Shown here: piece after piece, positions 1-8,074 of the stretch
How the letters are laid out: each line of letters begins with the position of its first letter
Numbering within the stretch: the first letter of the stretch is position 1
Source of the DNA: an uncultured Bacteroides sp.
GTDB lineage: Bacteria > Bacteroidota > Bacteroidia > Bacteroidales > Bacteroidaceae
NCBI GenBank assembly: GCA_900542985.1
Contig: UQPQ01000051.1
Location: forward strand, 1 to 17,983
Direction of reading: 5' to 3'
DNA: 17,983 nucleotides
The notes under the pieces: model-generated
Told to the model about the DNA's origin: nothing
The model's input: only the letters and a program-made list of their open reading frames with translations
The model's database searches: none
Position numbers and translations under genes: made by a program

Positions 1-1802
1 CCATTGAAAGCATTGACAGCCCCCATCAGCATATTGTCGGAAATATTCTCCAGATGTCCACGGAAGCGCAACCACGGACCAGCCATCGAGATATGGTCTG
101 TAGTACACTTACCCTGCGTCTTTATAAGCAAAGGCATCTGCTCCAAATCTTTACCATCCCAGGGAGCAAAAGGAGCCAGACGCTGTAAACGGGCAGAATC
201 GGGAGCAATGGACACTTCGATATCTTTACCGTCGGCAGCAGGAGCTACATACCCGTTATCGTCTACAGTAAATCCTTTTTCCGGCAAGGTATCTCCTACC
301 GGAGCATCCAGCCGTACCTGTTCACCCTGTTCATTGGTCAAGGTATCAGTCAGCGGATTAAAGCATAAATCACCTGCAATGGCCAATGCCATTGCCACTT
401 CCGGAGAAGCTACAAAAGCATGGGTATTAGGATTGCCGTCGGCACGTTTGGCAAAGTTACGGTTAAAGGAAGTAACAATAGAGTTAGCCCGCATAGGATC
501 ATCAGTCACTCGCTTCCACTGGCCGATACACGGACCACAGGCATTGGTCATAATCACTCCACCTACCGCTTCGAAATCGGCTATCATGCCATCGCGCTGA
601 GCAGTACAATAGACTTGTTCCGAACCCGGGTTGATAATCAGCCCGGCAGCCATCTTCAAACCTTTCGCCTTGACCTGACGTGCCAAGGAGGCTGCACGAC
701 TCAAATCCTGGTACGAAGAATTGGTGCAGGAACCAATCAGTCCCACTTCCATTTTCTGCGGATAGCCATTCTGTTTTACCTTCTCCGCAAATTCCGAAAT
801 CGGGCAAGCCGCATCGGGGGTAAACGGTCCGTTGATATAAGGTTCCAAAGCCGACAAGTCGATTTCTATTACCCGGTCATAATAAAGATGCGGAGCAGCT
901 TCCACTTCCTTGTCCGCTCTCAAACACGAAGCATTTTCCGAAGCCATTTTTGCCACTTCCTCACGTCCGGTAGCACACAGATATTTCTCCATCTCTGCAT
1001 CATAAGGAAAGATAGAGGTAGTAGCTCCCACTTCTGCTCCCATATTGCAAATAGTGGCCTTACCGGTAGCAGACAGTGAAGCCGTACCTTCTCCGAAATA
1101 TTCTATAATGGCATTTGTAGCTCCTTTCACCGTAAGCAGTCCGGCCAGTTTCAGAATAACATCTTTCGGAGAAGCCCATCCGTTCAGACTACCTTTCAGA
1201 TGTACTCCAATAAGCTTGGGCATTTTCAACTCCCATTCCATTCCTGTCATGACATCCACCGCATCGGCTCCGCCTACTCCGATGGCTATCATGCCCAATC
1301 CTCCGGCATTGGGGGTATGCGAATCTGTACCCACCATCATTCCTCCCGGAAATGCATAGTTCTCCAATACTACCTGATGAATAATACCGGCACCCGGCTT
1401 CCAGAATCCTATATTGTATTTAGAAGCTACACTCTTCAGGAAGCCATACACTTCCTTATTGGTTTCCTGCGCCACAGGCAAATCTGCCGATGCGCCCTTG
1501 TACGCCTGAATCAAATGATCGCAGTGTACAGTAGAAGGTACAGCCACTCGCTGCTGTCCGGAATTCATAAACTGAAGCAGTGCCATCTGTGCGGTTGCAT
1601 CCTGCATGGCTACACGGTCCGGACGAAAATTGACATAATCCTCTCCACGGCGAAACGCACAAAGCGTCTTTTCATCGTATAAATGTGCATATAAAATTTT
1701 CTCAGCCAAAGTCATTGCTTTGCCCAATTTACGTTGTACTGCATCTACGCGCATTGCATAGGATGCGTAAAACGTTCTCATCATTTCAATGTCATAAACC
1801 AT
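1..1802 (-). CDS. acnA: Aconitate hydratase (aconitase), C-terminus beyond left edge
   Basis: Partial gene; about 600 codons are present from the ATG at 1802-1800, and the C-terminal swivel domain runs off the left edge. I translated it by hand, since the frame is open to the edge. It converts citrate to isocitrate through cis-aconitate with a [4Fe-4S] cluster in the cytoplasm. Seen: [11 protein letters not shown] near residue 160; the first cluster cysteine in IGSCTNSS near residue 355; the other two in ACGPCIGQW near residue 420; then [10 protein letters not shown] near the edge. The order and spacing match the mitochondrial-type aconitase family, usually about 750 residues, so roughly 150 residues are missing. 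The start is preceded by a purine-rich GAAAAGAG. In Bacteroides this gene is often followed by isocitrate dehydrogenase and citrate synthase; that part lies outside the window. The enzyme call is firm; the symbol (acnA or acn) is a convention. Confidence 0.95.
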   Translation of the reverse strand, partial: MVYDIEMMRTFYASYAMRVDAVQRKLGKAMTLAEKILYAHLYDEKTLCAFRRGEDYVNFRPDRVAMQDATAQMALLQFMNSGQQRVAVPSTVHCDHLIQAYKGASADLPVAQETNKEVYGFLKSVASKYNIGFWKPGAGIIHQVVLENYAFPGGMMVGTDSHTPNAGGLGMIAIGVGGADAVDVMTGMEWELKMPKLIGVHLKGSLNGWASPKDVILKLAGLLTVKGATNAIIEYFGEGTASLSATGKATICNMGAEVGATTSIFPYDAEMEKYLCATGREEVAKMASENASCLRADKEVEAAPHLYYDRVIEIDLSALEPYINGPFTPDAACPISEFAEKVKQNGYPQKMEVGLIGSCTNSSYQDLSRAASLARQVKAKGLKMAAGLIINPGSEQVYCTAQRDGMIADFEAVGGVIMTNACGPCIGQWKRVTDDPMRANSIVTSFNRNFAKRADGNPNTHAFVASPEVAMALAIAGDLCFNPLTDTLTNEQGEQVRLDAPVGDTLPEKGFTVDDNGYVAPAADGKDIEVSIAPDSARLQRLAPFAPWDGKDLEQMPLLIKTQGKCTTDHISMAGPWLRFRGHLENISDNMLMGAVNAFN

Positions 1803-1837
1803 CTCTTTTCTTTTTACCTTTTACTTTCAATTAGTCG

Positions 1838-1845
1838 CAAAAATA
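1838..1845 (-). promoter_or_regulatory. Candidate -7 promoter element for aconitase gene
   Basis: The minus strand reads TATTTTTG, which fits the Bacteroides -7 consensus TAnnTTTG. It lies about 36 nt before the aconitase ATG, a sensible leader length. No clear TTTG-type -33 element is seen at the usual spacing, so this is tentative. Confidence 0.35.
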
Positions 1846-2025
1846 TGGTATACTATTCTCGTTTGTCTACTAAAGGCAATATTTTAAATACATTTTAATA
1901 GAAAATAACTTATTAGCGTATACTTATAACATTTACAACCATTCTTCACAAAAAGGAGTTATAAATATTCAACTTTTAAAACAAGGCTATCGTAACTTCA
2001 TACCATCAATCACAATCTGCAGCCC

Positions 2026-2095
2026 ACGTCGTTGGTTGTACAGCCCACGGCATCGTCTGTCAAATCGGCGACGCTGGCTGTACAATCAACGTCGT
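2026..2095. repeat. Long inverted repeat in the aconitase-aspA gap
   Basis: Arms 2026-2045 (ACGTCGTTGGTTGTACAGCC) and 2076-2095 (GGCTGTACAATCAACGTCGT) are complementary at 18 of 20 positions, around a 30-nt centre with a small inner stem (CGTC 2054-2057, GACG 2070-2073). CAGCCCAC also occurs twice in direct orientation, at 2020-2027 and 2041-2048. The element is GC-rich within AT-rich spacer. No T-run follows either arm, so it is not a simple terminator. It resembles a dispersed intergenic palindrome (REP-like), but copy number cannot be judged from one window. The rest of the 1803-2289 gap holds no convincing gene. Confidence 0.7.
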
Positions 2096-2205
2096 CGAAT
2101 ACAGAAAAGAATAAATATCGCAGCAGATTGTATCAGAAAGGAAGACTCTGAAGAAAGATATACTTTCCGATTGCGAATATAAAAAAGAGTGGAAGTCTGA
2201 AACAT

Positions 2206-2244
2206 AAAAAAATGCCCGACCACTGAACAGACAGTGGACGGGCA
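2206..2244 (-). terminator. Rho-independent terminator of aspA
   Basis: Arms 2213-2225 (TGCCCGACCACTG) and 2232-2244 (CAGTGGACGGGCA) pair over 13 positions with one A-A mismatch around a 6-nt loop. On the minus strand the hairpin is followed directly by seven T (2212-2206). It lies about 45 nt past the aspA stop. A weaker T-rich run on the plus side could make it partly bidirectional. Confidence 0.88.
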
Positions 2245-2289
2245 ATATTTTTATCACTTATCACCAGTATCGTGACAAGAAGATGAATC

Positions 2290-3720
2290 TTATTTCTTCG
2301 GTTTAATATCCAGTTTTACCGGATGAATCATATTTTCAGGACTTAAGATTGTATCAATATCCTCCTTCGAAAGAATACCATGATCCAAAATCAACTGATA
2401 CACACTCTTTCCGGTTTCCAAGGCTTCCTTGGCAATTTTTGTAGAATTCTTATATCCAATAATCGGATTAAGAGCAGTTACCACACCAATGCTGTGGTGT
2501 ACCTCTTCAATACAATATTGCTCGTTAGCAGTAATTCCCTCTACACACAAGGTACGTAGTGTATCGAATCCGTTCATCAGCAAATCTACCGACTCGAAGC
2601 AACACTGTGCCATCACCGGTTCCATTGCATTCAGTTCCATCTGAGCGGCTTCTCCCGCCATTGTTACACACAACTCATTTCCTATTACTTTATAGCAAAT
2701 CTGATTCATCACTTCGGGAATAACCGGATTGACCTTACCCGGCATGATGGAAGAACCCGGTTGCATAGCCGGCAAGTTCAATTCACCCAAACCACAACGC
2801 GGACCACTTGCCAACAGACGAAGATCATTACAGATCTTGTTGACTTTTACAGCCAGACGCTTCATTGCCGAAGCATAACCAACCAGACAGGAAGTATCGG
2901 AAGTTGCTCCCACCAAATCATCAGACAAACGGATATCCCAGCCTGTAATATCGCGCAAAGCAGCAATACACTTTTCTGCATAACCCGGTTCTGCACAAAT
3001 ACCGGTACCAATGGCTGTACCTCCCATATTGACTGTCAGAAAATCGGCAGCAGCTTCATTCAGATGCTTGATTTCATCAGTCAGGATACTGGCAAAGCCA
3101 TTAAAAGTCTGTCCCAATGTCATAGGAACCGCATCTTCCAATTGAGTACGTCCCATCTTGATAATGTGTGCAAATTCTTGTCCTTTCTTGCGGAAAGCCT
3201 CTATCAGGTTTTCCAGACAAGGGATCAGACGCAAATGAGTGGCATACATTCCCAGATGAATGGCAGTAGGATATGCATCATTGGTAGACTGCGAACGGTT
3301 TACATGGTCGTTAGGCGAACAATAGGTATATTCTCCATGTGCATAACCCATAATTTCGAGTGCACGATTGGCAATCACTTCGTTTGCATTCATATTGGTA
3401 CTTGTTCCAGCCCCTCCCTGAATCATATCCACAGGGAACTGATCGTGGAACTTTCCATCCAATATTTCCTGACAAGCCTGAGTAATCGCTTCAAACTGCT
3501 GGTCTGTAAGCAAACCTAATTCATGATTGGCACGGGCAGCTGCCATTTTTGTGATAGCAAGTCCATTTATAAATAAAGGATATTCATTCAGATGAAATTT
3601 ACTGATAGAGAAGTTTTCCAGTCCTCTCAATGTCTGTACACCGTACAATAATTCATCTGCTATTTCACGAGAACCGATTAAATCGCTCTCTATACGAGTC
3701 TTTCCAAATTCTTTCATCAT
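2290..3720 (-). CDS. aspA: Aspartate ammonia-lyase (aspartase)
   Basis: Complete, 476 aa; E. coli AspA has 478. It deaminates L-aspartate to fumarate and ammonia in the cytoplasm, feeding fumarate respiration in anaerobes. Conserved aspartase/fumarase blocks are in order: GGAGTSTNMN (102-111), NRSQSTNDAYPT (141-152), GRTQLEDAVPMTLGQ (190-204) and the mobile signature loop GSSIMPGKVNP (322-332), which carries the catalytic serine. Class II fumarases normally have THLQDA in the third block. The Q here, as in E. coli AspA, together with end-to-end similarity, favours aspartase over fumarase. The protein starts with two Met codons; the first is used, although the second is equally possible. The leader is A-rich without a clear Shine-Dalgarno. 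The gene is monocistronic, with its own promoter candidate and a strong terminator, and is divergent from the GNAT gene. The Dcu carrier 2.2 kb away is a likely functional partner. Confidence 0.95.
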   Translation of the reverse strand: MMKEFGKTRIESDLIGSREIADELLYGVQTLRGLENFSISKFHLNEYPLFINGLAITKMAAARANHELGLLTDQQFEAITQACQEILDGKFHDQFPVDMIQGGAGTSTNMNANEVIANRALEIMGYAHGEYTYCSPNDHVNRSQSTNDAYPTAIHLGMYATHLRLIPCLENLIEAFRKKGQEFAHIIKMGRTQLEDAVPMTLGQTFNGFASILTDEIKHLNEAAADFLTVNMGGTAIGTGICAEPGYAEKCIAALRDITGWDIRLSDDLVGATSDTSCLVGYASAMKRLAVKVNKICNDLRLLASGPRCGLGELNLPAMQPGSSIMPGKVNPVIPEVMNQICYKVIGNELCVTMAGEAAQMELNAMEPVMAQCCFESVDLLMNGFDTLRTLCVEGITANEQYCIEEVHHSIGVVTALNPIIGYKNSTKIAKEALETGKSVYQLILDHGILSKEDIDTILSPENMIHPVKLDIKPKK

Positions 3721-3783
3721 GTTATTCTTTTCGTTTAAATAAACATTTTATGCAGACACCTGCGTTTTTATCATTTTGTAAGG

Positions 3784-3791
3784 CAAATATA
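3784..3791 (-). promoter_or_regulatory. Candidate -7 promoter element for aspA
   Basis: TATATTTG on the minus strand matches the Bacteroides TAnnTTTG box, about 64 nt before the aspA ATG. The -33 region is AT-rich without a clear TTTG. The 298-nt gap 3721-4018 is otherwise AT-rich divergent promoter DNA with no gene. Confidence 0.45.
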
Positions 3792-3957
3792 AGTACATTA
3801 AGAGAAATAACCTAAAAATACAGATAAATTCTTGTGTAAAAAGTTATATATAATGTTATTTTGTCAAAACCATAAGAAGACATTTCAAATCATTTCAGAG
3901 AGGTATCTACTTTGATATTAGCTCATTATATGTATATTCATAAATTTTTTATGTAAG

Positions 3958-3989
3958 TTTTATCTTTTCATCCGGATCTTTTATATTTG
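3958..3989 (+). promoter_or_regulatory. Candidate promoter for GNAT gene
   Basis: TATATTTG at 3982-3989 fits the Bacteroides -7 box. TTTT at 3958-3961, 20 bp upstream, is a passable -33. Predicted transcription would begin near 3996, about 20 nt before the ATG at 4019. Confidence 0.5.
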
Positions 3990-4018
3990 CTGTAAAAGTC
4001 AATACATTTTATCTAAAC

Positions 4019-4540
4019 ATGGAATTTCAACTGACCAAAGCGAAAGCGGAAGAGGCTTCCCTACTGACTTCACTCATTCGGGAAGTATGGAACGGAATGG
4101 AACAGCAGGAATGGTTTGCTCCAGAAGAAGGAGAGAACTACATCCGACAACTTATTGAACAAGAAAAAGGAGTCGCATGGATAGCTACAGACACTGCTTC
4201 GGAAAAAATTGCCGGATTGTTTCTTATCGTATATCCGGGAAAAGACAATCCGGATAACCTGGGACGAGATATTTCTCTTCCTGAACACGAATTAAATCTG
4301 GTTGCGCATATGGATACTGTAGTAGTCCACCCTTCTTTCCGAGGCTATGGTCTGCAACGTAAACTTACAGCAAAAGCAGAAGAAGAATTACGGGCCGCAG
4401 GTTACCGCTATCTTTTATGTACCGTACATCCGGACAATTGCTTCTCACGTATCAATATGGAAAAAGCCGGATACCGCTGTGTAAAACAAGTCTTGAAATA
4501 TGGTGGATTGCCCCGGCTTATCTTGATGAAAGAAGTGTAA
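4019..4540 (+). CDS. GNAT-family N-acetyltransferase, substrate unknown
   Basis: Complete, 173 aa, a normal size for a single-domain GNAT protein that moves an acetyl group from acetyl-CoA to an amine. Seen: a beta strand and acetyl-CoA pyrophosphate-binding motif A, VVVHPSFRGYGLQRKL (101-116), containing the R-x-x-G-x-G/A type loop RGYGLQ; an amphipathic helix KAEEELRAAGYR (119-130); and a motif-B-like end, HPDNCFSRINMEKAGYR (137-153), typical of the family. There is no signal peptide or membrane segment, so it should be cytoplasmic. Nothing in the motifs identifies the acceptor. Neighbours are aspA (divergent, about 300 bp away) and a secreted protein gene 266 bp downstream, so no operon context helps. 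No clear terminator follows. The family call is firm; the function is unknown. Confidence 0.9.
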   Translation: MEFQLTKAKAEEASLLTSLIREVWNGMEQQEWFAPEEGENYIRQLIEQEKGVAWIATDTASEKIAGLFLIVYPGKDNPDNLGRDISLPEHELNLVAHMDTVVVHPSFRGYGLQRKLTAKAEEELRAAGYRYLLCTVHPDNCFSRINMEKAGYRCVKQVLKYGGLPRLILMKEV

Positions 4541-4680
4541 TAAAGATATATTGTCCGTTCTTTCTTGGTCAATCTCATATGAAAAGTATCTGTCCTAAAA
4601 GTTATTACAGATTTATGTATGTACTTAGTCAAAAAATGAAGAAGATTTACCACATAATATAATAAAGGAATAAGAAAACT

Positions 4681-4717
4681 GCTTTCAATTTGATAACTTT
4701 GTATGATAAGGAACAGC
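4681..4717 (+). repeat. Upstream copy of imperfect 37-bp direct repeat
   Basis: This stretch, beginning GCTTTCAATTTGATAACTTT, aligns without gaps to 5711-5747, beginning GCTTTCAAATTCATAACCTT. About 28 of 37 positions are identical, including GCTTTCAA, ATAAC, ATAA and AACAGC. The pair brackets the AT-rich gene at 4807-5634. This copy contains the candidate promoter box. Confidence 0.5.
4694..4701 (+). promoter_or_regulatory. Candidate -7 promoter element for two-domain secreted protein gene
   Basis: TAACTTTG matches TAnnTTTG, 105 nt before the ATG at 4807. No good TTTG-type -33 is present at about 19 bp upstream. The remaining part of the 4541-4806 gap is AT-rich, with no gene or clear terminator. 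Confidence 0.4.
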
Positions 4718-4806
4718 TTTTACACAAAGTAATATGTCCGACGGAAATACATGCAAGAAGAATCCTTCCTATCAATTAGGAAACGATAATTTAAATATGA
4801 AAAAAA

Positions 4807-5634
4807 ATGATTAGACGATTTCTATTTATTTCAATTCTTTGGCTATGTTTTGATACACTTTGTTCAAGTGCATGCTTAGATGAAGTTAAAACATTCTATA
4901 GAAGTTATATGATGAATTTCTTAAATGTTGATTCAAACAACGATTCTTTATGTAAAAAGTTTTTAACTAAAGAATTGACAGCCAAAACAAAAAGAATGAG
5001 TAATGCAACTGGAGTTAATCCTATAATACGCTCTCAAGATGTAAATGAGGATGCAATTAAAACCTTAGCTGTGAAAAGAGTTGCAGACGACTGGTATATG
5101 GTGAGTTATCTTTGGAATGAAAAGGATAGTACCACTTTAACTGAAATTCCATTAAAGGCACAAAGTATTGATGGTAAGTGCAAGATTGTATATATTACTC
5201 CCATTGAAAACGGAAGTCAATGGGGAGACGAAATGTTGTCTGGTTGTGAGTGTATGAATGAAGCCAAAACAAATGAAACATCAGGACAATCGTTCATAGA
5301 AAGCTTTTATAAAATCTATCTGTCAACCTATTGTGCTATATCTAAAGACATAAATACACAATTGTCATCTTTGCGCTTGTCTAATTTATCACCGGCGGCA
5401 TTGCAGCAATTCAAGCAAGCAGAATCAGAACATCAAGAAGATGGTTTTTATGGATATGATCTTTTAATTAATAACTTTGATTTCGATTGCATGTGGTATA
5501 AAAGTCTTAAATTCACTCAAATAAGTGATGATAATTATCAAATTACTTATCAAGCAGGAGCCACGATACATAAAATAAATATTAAGATAAAATATCAGAA
5601 TGGAAAATATTTGATTAATAGCATTTCATTTTAA
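4807..5634 (+). CDS. Secreted protein with two DUF3828-like domains
   Basis: Complete, 275 aa, function unknown. A short basic start and a hydrophobic stretch (residues 5-18) ending CSSAC at 19-23 look like a signal peptide. C23 could be a lipoprotein cysteine, but the lipobox lacks the usual Leu at -3, so periplasmic or outer-membrane lipoprotein remain open. The rest forms two related halves, about 25-133 and 163-275. Each begins with a F-Y-x-x-Y helix (VKTFYRSY; IESFYKIY) and ends with a D-x-Y-x-V/I-S/T-Y strand (DDWYMVSY; DDNYQITY) followed by a GK-x-x-I strand. This resembles the DUF3828 (YbjP/YqhG-like) family, recalled from memory. The gene is visibly more AT-rich than its neighbours. 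An out-of-frame ATG at 4797 is followed by an eight-A run (see findings). It seems to be transcribed alone, ending at the terminator near 5793. Confidence 0.75.
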   Translation: MIRRFLFISILWLCFDTLCSSACLDEVKTFYRSYMMNFLNVDSNNDSLCKKFLTKELTAKTKRMSNATGVNPIIRSQDVNEDAIKTLAVKRVADDWYMVSYLWNEKDSTTLTEIPLKAQSIDGKCKIVYITPIENGSQWGDEMLSGCECMNEAKTNETSGQSFIESFYKIYLSTYCAISKDINTQLSSLRLSNLSPAALQQFKQAESEHQEDGFYGYDLLINNFDFDCMWYKSLKFTQISDDNYQITYQAGATIHKINIKIKYQNGKYLINSISF

Positions 5635-5710
5635 ATAATAAGTGATATTTCTGAAAGTTGTTGGTCATTATTCAGTCCGTAAAATGAGAGGTTTGTTTTT
5701 GTTGTGACTT

Positions 5711-5747
5711 GCTTTCAAATTCATAACCTTTCAGTATAAAAAACAGC
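5711..5747 (+). repeat. Downstream copy of imperfect 37-bp direct repeat
   Basis: Partner of 4681-4717, in the same orientation and 1,030 bp away. In this copy the promoter-like TAACTTTG has become TAACCTTT, which would not fit the Bacteroides -7 box. It lies 77 nt past the stop of the two-domain secreted protein gene. Confidence 0.5.
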
Positions 5748-5792
5748 GAAAGATAAAAAGAACAAATGTGACACTTCATTGTGAAAACATCT

Positions 5793-5823
5793 AAAGCGGT
5801 CTTGAAAAAGGTCGCTTTCTTTT
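5793..5823 (+). terminator. Rho-independent terminator upstream of dcu gene
   Basis: AAAGCG (5793-5798) pairs with CGCTTT (5813-5818), extended by GTC/GGT with two G-U pairs around an 8-nt loop. CT and a short T-run follow to 5824. It lies before the dcu promoter, so it most likely ends transcription from the 4807-5634 gene. Confidence 0.65.
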
Positions 5824-5848
5824 TGTCCCTCAATTCAACTACAATCAC

Positions 5849-5879
5849 TTTAGCAATTCAGGCAAAATAAGTAACTTTG
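5849..5879 (+). promoter_or_regulatory. Promoter of C4-dicarboxylate carrier gene
   Basis: TTTA at 5849-5852, a 19-bp spacer and TAACTTTG at 5872-5879 fit the Bacteroides -33/-7 layout (TTTG, about 19-20 bp, TAnnTTTG). The predicted start lies near 5886, giving a leader of about 30 nt before the ATG at 5918. The rest of the gap 5635-5917 holds only the repeat copy and the terminator. Confidence 0.6.
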
Positions 5880-5917
5880 CAACCTCACAAAAACAAGTTC
5901 AAGAAAAAGACAACTGT

Positions 5918-7234
5918 ATGTTATTATTACAATTAATCATTGTATTAGGAGCAATCGTATTGGGAGCTCGTTTAGGTGGTGTCGGACTAGGAGTCACAGG
6001 CGGACTAGGAGTAGCAGTACTGACTTTTGTATTTGGCATTCAACCTACCACCCCTCCCATTGATGTAATGCTAATGATTGCGGCTGTAGTTACTGCTGCA
6101 TCGTGCATGCAAGCTGCCGGAGGTTTGGAGTACATGGTGAAAATAGCCGAACGTATTCTGCGCCGCCATCCCGAACACGTAACGATTCTAAGTCCTATCG
6201 TTACTTACCTGTTTACATTTATTGCCGGTACAGGACATATTGCCTATTCTGTACTGCCAGTTATTGCCGAAGTGGCAAGAGAAACCAAAATCCGCCCGGA
6301 ACGGCCATTGGGTATCGCTGTTATTGCTTCCCAGCAAGCTATTACAGCCAGTCCTATATCGGCTGCAACAGTAGCCCTATTGGGACTCCTATCCGGGTTT
6401 GATCTTACCTTATTTGATATTCTGAAAATCAGTATTCCTGCCACATTCATCGGAGTGCTGGTAGGAGCATTCTGTTCACTCCGAACAGGAAAAGAACTGT
6501 CTGATGACCCGGAATATTTAAGACGACTGAAAGAAGGACTCATTAAAAACAGTTCTATACAGACTAGTGAAATACAGAATATGAAGAAAGCACGCCTTTC
6601 TGTATTTATCTTCTTGCTGGCTACTTTCCTGATTGTACTGTTTGGATCTGTAGAATCACTTCGTCCGGCTTTTATGAACGATGGAAAGATGACTATGCTT
6701 GATATGCCGGCTCTGATTGAAATCATCATGCTATGTACGGCGGCTATCATCCTGTTAGTATGCCGTATTGATGGTATCAAGGCTGTACAAGGCAATATAT
6801 TCCCTGCCGGCATGCAGGCCGTCATTGCAATCTTTGGTATTGCATGGATGGGAGATACGTTTATTTCCGGTAACATCGAACAACTGACATCTACCATCGA
6901 TCAGGTGATTCATTCCATGCCCTGGCTCTTTGGAGTAGCCTTGTTTGTAATGTCTATCTTGCTTTACAGTCAGGCTGCAACCGTACGTGCCGTAGTACCT
7001 TTGGGCATTGCACTGGGAATTTCTCCTTTGCTGCTGATTGCATTGTTTCCTGCAGTAAACGGCTACTTCTTTATCCCTAATTATCCTACGGTAGTAGCAG
7101 CCATCAACTTCGACAGTACTGGTACAACCCGCATCGGAAAGTATATTCTGAACCACTCGTTCATGATGCCGGGACTAATCTCTACTGGTGTAGCCATAGC
7201 TGTGGGACTACTGTTGATACAGATACTTTTCTAA
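5918..7234 (+). CDS. dcuB: Anaerobic C4-dicarboxylate carrier, DcuA/DcuB family
   Basis: Complete, 438 aa; E. coli DcuA and DcuB have 433 and 446. It is an inner-membrane carrier that takes up aspartate, malate or fumarate, or exchanges fumarate for succinate, during anaerobic growth. Seen: repeated hydrophobic helices throughout with charged loops; a glycine-rich first helix pair (LGARLGGVGLGVTGGLG, about 16-32); and the conserved family core with AGTGHIAYSVLP (about 103-114), RPERPLGIAVIASQQAI and TASPISAATVALLGLL (about 127-160). The C-terminal NYPTVVAAINFDSTGTTRIGK is also typical. There is one start, close behind a good Bacteroides promoter. The gene is monocistronic and ends at a strong hairpin. 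Aspartase lies nearby on the other strand, so together they could form an aspartate-to-fumarate route. DcuA versus DcuB cannot be settled by eye; the symbol is a family-level choice. Confidence 0.92.
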   Translation: MLLLQLIIVLGAIVLGARLGGVGLGVTGGLGVAVLTFVFGIQPTTPPIDVMLMIAAVVTAASCMQAAGGLEYMVKIAERILRRHPEHVTILSPIVTYLFTFIAGTGHIAYSVLPVIAEVARETKIRPERPLGIAVIASQQAITASPISAATVALLGLLSGFDLTLFDILKISIPATFIGVLVGAFCSLRTGKELSDDPEYLRRLKEGLIKNSSIQTSEIQNMKKARLSVFIFLLATFLIVLFGSVESLRPAFMNDGKMTMLDMPALIEIIMLCTAAIILLVCRIDGIKAVQGNIFPAGMQAVIAIFGIAWMGDTFISGNIEQLTSTIDQVIHSMPWLFGVALFVMSILLYSQAATVRAVVPLGIALGISPLLLIALFPAVNGYFFIPNYPTVVAAINFDSTGTTRIGKYILNHSFMMPGLISTGVAIAVGLLLIQILF

Positions 7235-7257
7235 AAGAACAAAGAGACCGAAAATAA

Positions 7258-7303
7258 AGAAAGCCAATCGTTTTATGTTACGACAAAACGATTGGCTTTT
7301 TCT
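7258..7303. terminator. Bidirectional terminator between convergent genes
   Basis: Arms 7261-7274 (AAGCCAATCGTTTT) and 7285-7298 (AAAACGATTGGCTT) pair perfectly over 14 bp around a 10-nt loop. Ts follow on the plus strand, and an A-rich flank (T-rich on the minus strand) lies on the other side. It lies between the ends of the dcu gene and the convergent membrane-protein gene and probably serves both. Confidence 0.9.
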
Positions 7304-7354
7304 TTTCATATAAAAAAGAAAGGAAGGGGTTATCTTTTACTCCCTAATCTTTAC

Positions 7355-8074
7355 CTAACGAATCGAATATTTTCCTTCCATCTGCAGATAGAGTTTCCTT
7401 ATTTCTTCAGGGCGGGATGAATTGATATAAATATCTTCATTCCATATAGTCTGTACATGCAGAAAAGGAGCTTTATCTGATGCAAGAAAGAGTTTTACTT
7501 TCCTATCATCGCCAGTACGAAAATATCCCTTCTTTACATCTCCCACCGACAAGCCATTGGTACGCCAGGTTATCTCCGGTAATGTCTGTTCTAACGATAC
7601 ACGACGTATTTCGCTGCTTGGTATCTCGGTTCCATACATACCCGAAATACGTAGGGTTTCATTCGTATAGCTGACAGATGTTCCACGACACAGAGGAAGA
7701 ATAATAAGCCCCGCAATTAATACAAAGACGAAAATACCATAGATACGGCTTTTCCGTTTCATACGACTGGATATCTTGCCTTGTACATAAAGCAAATACA
7801 AAAGCAATATACATACACCCAATATCGACAGGATACTATAGAAATTTGAATCAAACCATTTAGAAAGCCACTCTCCTCCAACTAAGGCAATGGCTATGGC
7901 AATCATTATATTTCGGACACTTTTCAGATAACGGTGAAAAGCAGGACTGGCCTTTTCTTCTTCCGTAAACGAATGATAATTGGACAGTAATTGGGGCTGT
8001 TTCACTATGGCTGTTCCAGCAATTACAAGAATCGCTGCTACCAGTAACATAATAATCAGACTAAGGTAATTCAT
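7355..8074 (-). CDS. Membrane protein, DUF3784-like with C-terminal PH-like domain
   Basis: Complete, 239 aa, function unknown. Four hydrophobic segments are visible: about 4-24, 54-69, 78-97 and 112-129. The first two are separated by a short polar loop (QPQLLSNYHSFTEEEKAS) of the kind seen in DUF3784 proteins (from memory). A basic stretch KISSRMKRKSR (100-110) before the fourth helix suggests a cytoplasmic loop. The remaining 110 residues are soluble and strand-rich (TNETLRISGMYGTEIPSSEIRRVSL ... GYFRTGDDRKVKLFL ... DIYINS) and resemble the small bacterial PH-like domains found after membrane helices. It converges with the dcu gene and is followed, after a 321-nt gap, by the 3' end of carB. 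No promoter box of the TAnnTTTG kind was found upstream. Family names are by recollection; topology is an inference. Confidence 0.8.
   Translation of the reverse strand: MNYLSLIIMLLVAAILVIAGTAIVKQPQLLSNYHSFTEEEKASPAFHRYLKSVRNIMIAIAIALVGGEWLSKWFDSNFYSILSILGVCILLLYLLYVQGKISSRMKRKSRIYGIFVFVLIAGLIILPLCRGTSVSYTNETLRISGMYGTEIPSSEIRRVSLEQTLPEITWRTNGLSVGDVKKGYFRTGDDRKVKLFLASDKAPFLHVQTIWNEDIYINSSRPEEIRKLYLQMEGKYSIR

Noticed and set aside
2060..2257. 65-codon minus-strand open frame after aspA
   Set aside because: It lies across the aspA terminator and part of the palindrome, with no ribosome site and a low-complexity Ser/Phe-rich translation. It is unlikely to be a gene.
2761..3519. 252-codon plus-strand open frame inside aspA
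   Set aside because: Antisense to a clearly conserved enzyme; the Cys/Thr/Gln-rich translation is typical of a codon-bias shadow.
2290..3720. Class II fumarase rather than aspartase
   Set aside because: GRTQLEDA carries Gln where fumarases carry His, and length and overall sequence follow AspA.
4541..4680. Terminator after the GNAT gene (CTGT/ACAG pairing near 4590-4610)
   Set aside because: Only four base pairs and no T-run; too weak to call.
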